Shown here: piece by piece, positions 33,281 to 37,339 of the stretch
Layout of the letters: the number at the start of each line of letters is the position of its first letter
How positions within the stretch are numbered: position 1 is the stretch's first letter
Source of the DNA: JBMDXB01 sp048594975
GTDB taxonomy: Bacteria > Acidobacteriota > Vicinamibacteria > Vicinamibacterales > 2-12-FULL-66-21
NCBI GenBank assembly: GCA_048594975.1
Contig: JBMDXQ010000114.1
Span: 1-37,339, forward strand
Reading direction: 5' to 3'
Length of the DNA stretch: 37,339 nt
Position numbers and translations under genes: made by a program
Notes under the pieces: generated by a model
Seen by the model: only the letters and a program-made list of their open reading frames with translations
Database searches by the model: none
Told to the model about the DNA's origin: nothing

Positions 33281-34561
33281 ATGAAAACCGAGTTCGTCGA
33301 CGTCTCCGAGACGCGCAAGAACCTCGTGGTCGAAATTCCCAGTACCGTCGTCGACGCCGAGATCGACAAGGTCTCCAGGGATTACAGCAAGGCGGCGCGC
33401 ATCCCCGGGTTCCGGCCGGGCAAGGTGCCGGCCAAGGTCGTCCGCCAGCGCTTTCGTGACCAGATCCTGCACGACGTGGCGCACGGCCTGATCCCGAAGG
33501 CGGTCGAGGAGGCGCTGCGCGAGCGCGGGGTCGAGCCGGTCGACACGCCCGACATCCGCGACGTGGTCGTCGAGGAGGGCCAGCCGCTGAAGTTCACGGC
33601 GACGTTCGAAACGGTGCCGGCCATCGATCCCGGCGACTACGGCTCGATCGTCCTGCGCACCAGGCCGCGCCTGGTCGACGACGCCGCCGTCGAGCAGGCG
33701 CTGTCGCAGCTGCGGGAGCGGTCGGCGCGCTACGAGCCGGTCGAGGATCGCGGGATCGAGGTGGGCGACTCGGTGGTGCTCGATCTCGAGCGCACGGCGA
33801 TCGGCGGGGCTGGCGCCACGCAGACCGACCGGCACGAGAACGTGACGGTCGACATCGGCGCGCCGGCCAATCCCCCGGGCTTCGACGAGGCGCTCGCCGG
33901 CCTGCGCGAAGGCGAGTCGAAGTCGTTCGACGTGCAGTATCCCGCCGACTACACCATCTCGGAACTGGCGGGCACCACCGTGCAGTACGCCGCGTCGGTG
34001 AAAGGGGTGCGCAAGCGCGTCGTCCCGGCGCTCGACGACGAGTTCGCGAAGGACGTCGGCGAGTTCGCCGACCTCGCGGCGCTGCGCGCGCGCGTGCGTG
34101 CCGACCTGGAGGACGAGGCGGCGCACGAGGCGGAGCGCGAGACGCGCGCCGACCTGTTGAAGCAGCTGGCGGCGCGCGTGCCCTTCGAGGTCCCGGCGTC
34201 GCTCCTCGATCGGGAGATCGACCGTCGGGTCGAGGAGTTCGTGCGGCGGTTGATCGAGCAGCAGATCGACCCGATGCGCACCAACATCAACTGGGAGGAG
34301 TTCCGCGAGAAACAGCGCGAGGCGGCCGCCGAGGCGGTGAAGGGGGCGCTGGTGCTCGACGAGGTGGCGCGGCGCGAGCACATCGCGGTCAGCGACGCGG
34401 ACGTGGACGCGGAGGTGCAGCGCTACGCGGAGCGGAGCGGCCGCAGCGCCGCCGCGGTGCGCGCCCGGCTCGAGAAGGAGAGCGGGCTGGGTCGGCTCTA
34501 CGCCGGGCTCCGGCGGGAACGCGCCCTGGACTTCCTGGTCTCAAGGGCGACCCGGCTCTGA
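33281..34561 (+). CDS. tig: Trigger factor, ribosome-associated chaperone and prolyl isomerase
   Basis: ATG at 33281; 426 aa (family 430-ish). The N-terminal ribosome-binding domain contains the signature GFRPGKVP (residues about 43-50). The FKBP-type PPIase domain spans about 150-245 (VGDSVVLDLERTAI, NPPGFDEALAGLREGE, VKGVRKRVVPALDDEFA marks its end). The rest is the helical C-terminal arm with LLDREIDRRVEEFVRR. The frame upstream to 33047 belongs to the tRNA and leader. First gene of the tig-clpP-clpX-lon protein-quality cluster found in many bacteria. Confidence 0.97.
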   Translation: MKTEFVDVSETRKNLVVEIPSTVVDAEIDKVSRDYSKAARIPGFRPGKVPAKVVRQRFRDQILHDVAHGLIPKAVEEALRERGVEPVDTPDIRDVVVEEGQPLKFTATFETVPAIDPGDYGSIVLRTRPRLVDDAAVEQALSQLRERSARYEPVEDRGIEVGDSVVLDLERTAIGGAGATQTDRHENVTVDIGAPANPPGFDEALAGLREGESKSFDVQYPADYTISELAGTTVQYAASVKGVRKRVVPALDDEFAKDVGEFADLAALRARVRADLEDEAAHEAERETRADLLKQLAARVPFEVPASLLDREIDRRVEEFVRRLIEQQIDPMRTNINWEEFREKQREAAAEAVKGALVLDEVARREHIAVSDADVDAEVQRYAERSGRSAAAVRARLEKESGLGRLYAGLRRERALDFLVSRATRL

Positions 34562-34603
34562 CCGATAACGATTCTGAACGTCACGGGCATTCGCGAGGCG
34601 TGG

Positions 34604-34609
34604 TACAAT
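34604..34609 (+). promoter_or_regulatory. Extended -10 promoter candidate for clpP
   Basis: TGGTACAAT, a TGn extended -10 with TACAAT (34604-34609), lies between tig and clpP. No good -35 is seen, as is common for extended -10 promoters. Transcription would start near 34616, 54 nt before the clpP ATG. Confidence 0.5.
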
Positions 34610-34669
34610 TCCGCTGAAGGTTGGTCCACCTCCCCGCGAGTTCCCCAGCACATCCGACCGTCATGACTT

Positions 34670-35269
34670 ATGCGTGAACGCATGCAGCTGATCCCGATGG
34701 TGGTCGAGCAGACCAATCGCGGCGAACGGGCCTACGACATCTTCTCGCGCCTGCTGAAGGACAGCATCATCTTCATCGGCACGCCGATCGACGACAACGT
34801 GGCCAACCTGGTGATCGCGCAGATGCTGTTCCTGGAGGCGGAGGACCCGGATCGGGACATCCTGCTCTACATCAACAGCCCGGGCGGGGTGGTGACGGCC
34901 GGCATGGCCATCTACGACACGATGCAGTTCATCAAGCCGGACGTGGCGACCTATTGCATCGGCCAGGCGGCGTCGGTGGCGGCGGTCCTGCTGGCCGCCG
35001 GGGCGAAGGGCAAGCGGTACTCGTTGCCGAACTCGCGCATCCTGATCCACCAGCCCTGGGTGCAGGGCCTCGGCGGGCAAACGACCGACATCGACATCCA
35101 CGCCCGCGAGCTGCTGCGCACGCGCGAACGGCTGAACCAGATCCTGGCGCAGCACTGCGGCCAGCCGCTCAAGCGCATCCAGGACGACACGGAGCGGGAC
35201 TACATCATGAGTGCCGAGCAGGGCAAGGAATACGGTATTATTGATGATGTCATCCGAAAAAGAGCGTAG
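34670..35269 (+). CDS. clpP: ATP-dependent Clp protease proteolytic subunit
   Basis: ATG at 34670 (ATG at 34682 is an alternative); 199 aa. The N-terminal IPMVVEQTNRGERAYDIFSR matches ClpP. The triad is Ser102, His127 (ILIHQP) and Asp177 (TERD). The nucleophile motif reads GQAASVAAVLL where most ClpP have GQAASMGAFLL, a change next to the catalytic serine. The INSPGGVVTAGM oxyanion loop is normal. Forms a tetradecamer that degrades proteins fed by ClpX, whose gene follows 65 nt later. Confidence 0.97.
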   Translation: MRERMQLIPMVVEQTNRGERAYDIFSRLLKDSIIFIGTPIDDNVANLVIAQMLFLEAEDPDRDILLYINSPGGVVTAGMAIYDTMQFIKPDVATYCIGQAASVAAVLLAAGAKGKRYSLPNSRILIHQPWVQGLGGQTTDIDIHARELLRTRERLNQILAQHCGQPLKRIQDDTERDYIMSAEQGKEYGIIDDVIRKRA

Positions 35270-35334
35270 GGGGGCACCGGCCGCGTGATCGTCGGTTCCG
35301 CCCTGCGTTCGGACAGGCGCCGGAAGGGTTGTCC

Positions 35335-36585
<1,251 letters not shown>

Positions 36586-36593
36586 TATCAATG

Positions 36594-36650
36594 TCGAATG
36601 TGGAATGCCGGATGCCGAACGTCCGGCATTCGTCGTTCCGCATTCGGCAA
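36594..36650. repeat. Palindromic interspersed-type element between clpX and lon
   Basis: A perfect 10-bp stem GAATGCCGGA (36603-36612) with TCCGGCATTC (36622-36631) is flanked by outer arms GAATGTGGAA (36596-36605) and TTCCGCATTC (36636-36645), matching at nine of ten. The core words GAATG, CCGGA and ATGCCGAA recur. It resembles the short REP-like palindromes (peptide-level SNVECRMPNV) that are scattered in some high-GC genomes. Only one copy is in this window. Confidence 0.6.
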
Positions 36651-36671
36651 TGACACCGCATCACCGATTAC

Positions 36672-37339
36672 ATGGAACTCTACGAAACTCTCCCTATCGT
36701 CCCGCTTCGTGACGTCGTGGTCTTCCCGCACATGATGATGCCCTTCGTCATCGGGCGACCGTCGTCCACGCGCGCGCTCGAGCACGCGCTCGCCAAGGAC
36801 AAGCGCATCTTCCTCGCCGCGCAGCACGACGCCGCGGTCGACGACCCGCAGCCTTCCGACGTCTTCACCATGGGGTGCGTGGCCAACATCGTCCAGAGCC
36901 TGAAGCTGCCGGACGGGAACATCAAGGTGCTCGTCGAGGGCATCGAGCGCGCTCGCGCCGTCGAGTGGAAGGAGGACAAGGGCTTCTACCGCGTCGTCGT
37001 CAAGATCGTCCCGAAGCACAAGGAGGCGGGCGCCGACGCCGAGAGCACGATGGGCCGGGTGGTGTCGCTGTTCGAGCAGTACGTGAAGCTCTCGAACAAC
37101 CTGCACTACGAGGCGATGGTCGCGGCGGTGCGCGTCGACGACCCGGGCAAGCTCGCCGACACGATCGCCGCACACCTGCTGGTGGGCGTCGACGAGAAGC
37201 AGAATCTGCTGGAGATCATCTCCCCCGTCGAGCGCCTCAACCGCATCGCCGGCATCCTCGAGGCCGAGGTGGACAAGCTCCAGGTCGACCGCCGGATCCA
37301 GTCGCGGGTCAAGAAGCAGATGGAGAAGGCGCAGAAGGA
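36672..37339 (+). CDS. lon: Lon protease, N-terminal part (runs off the right edge)
   Basis: ATG at 36672, no SD seen; 222 residues are visible. They match the Lon substrate-binding N domain: ETLPIVPLRDVVVFPHMMMP at the start, then RALEHALAKDKRIFLAAQ, VFTMGCVANIVQSLKLPDG, VEGIERARAVEW, and the helical part LLEIISPVERLNRIAGILE. The AAA+ and Ser-Lys protease domains lie beyond the edge. Position after clpX is the standard order. Degrades misfolded proteins in the cytosol. Confidence 0.96.
   Translation, partial: MELYETLPIVPLRDVVVFPHMMMPFVIGRPSSTRALEHALAKDKRIFLAAQHDAAVDDPQPSDVFTMGCVANIVQSLKLPDGNIKVLVEGIERARAVEWKEDKGFYRVVVKIVPKHKEAGADAESTMGRVVSLFEQYVKLSNNLHYEAMVAAVRVDDPGKLADTIAAHLLVGVDEKQNLLEIISPVERLNRIAGILEAEVDKLQVDRRIQSRVKKQMEKAQK

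Noticed and set aside
33074..34381. 435-residue minus-strand frame opposite tig
   Set aside because: Antisense shadow; tig itself is unmistakable.

Overview
The window is very GC-rich (roughly two thirds G+C by eye) chromosomal DNA with GC-rich third positions, frequent GTG starts and many exported proteins. The gene content suggests a Gram-negative-type, protein-degrading soil bacterium: a dipeptidyl-peptidase IV-like and a tricorn-like exported peptidase, a subtilase with FG-GAP repeats, an AGCS amino-acid symporter, YfhO-type membrane proteins, Ku, and a tig-clpP-clpX-lon cluster behind tRNA-Leu. I infer Acidobacteriota, probably Vicinamibacteria-like; no rRNA or other taxonomic marker is present to prove it. 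I saw no prophage, transposase or CRISPR array, so this looks like core and niche chromosome rather than an island.

Layout, left to right. (1) 1-3949: a divergent pair of secreted proteins, a subtilisin-family protease running off the left edge and an FnIII protein, both carrying the same ~45-residue Ca-binding FG-GAP/VCBS-type repeats. (2) 4232-9396: a glycan or glycolipid cluster: membrane-anchored GT2, SAM methyltransferase, YfhO-like integral membrane protein and a second GT2. (3) 9469-16000: DPP-IV-like S9 peptidase, a membrane-anchored protein resembling VasI, and an 1119-residue tricorn/S41 peptidase. (4) 16525-19326: small genes: exported alpha/beta protein, CoA-binding protein, unknown cytosolic protein, exported DinB-fold protein. 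(5) 19381-23854 (minus): apparent four-gene operon: Lys/Thr/Pro-rich exported protein, outer-membrane barrel protein, TrkA, TrkH, linked by short overlaps or gaps. (6) 24381-27261: an ECF sigma / zinc anti-sigma / Spy-like stress module with a second, divergent Spy/CpxP-like gene. Matching ECF-type promoter motifs (GGAA..., 16-nt spacer, GTCWAA) precede both transcription units. (7) 27360-30441: AGCS symporter, two tiny unknown genes, what looks like the severed 5' end of a TMEM175 channel gene, and a WYL regulator. (8) 30462-32429: HNH nuclease, Ku, a strong hairpin and an exported small protein. (9) 33041-37339: tRNA-Leu(UAG), trigger factor, ClpP, ClpX and the N-terminus of Lon, with a palindromic repeat between clpX and lon.

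Working together, the secreted peptidases and the AGCS symporter fit extracellular protein use. The ECF module with two Spy-like chaperones and the TF-ClpXP-Lon cluster cover envelope and cytosolic protein quality control. TrkAH handles potassium uptake. All functions are inferred from sequence motifs read by eye; no database search was run.
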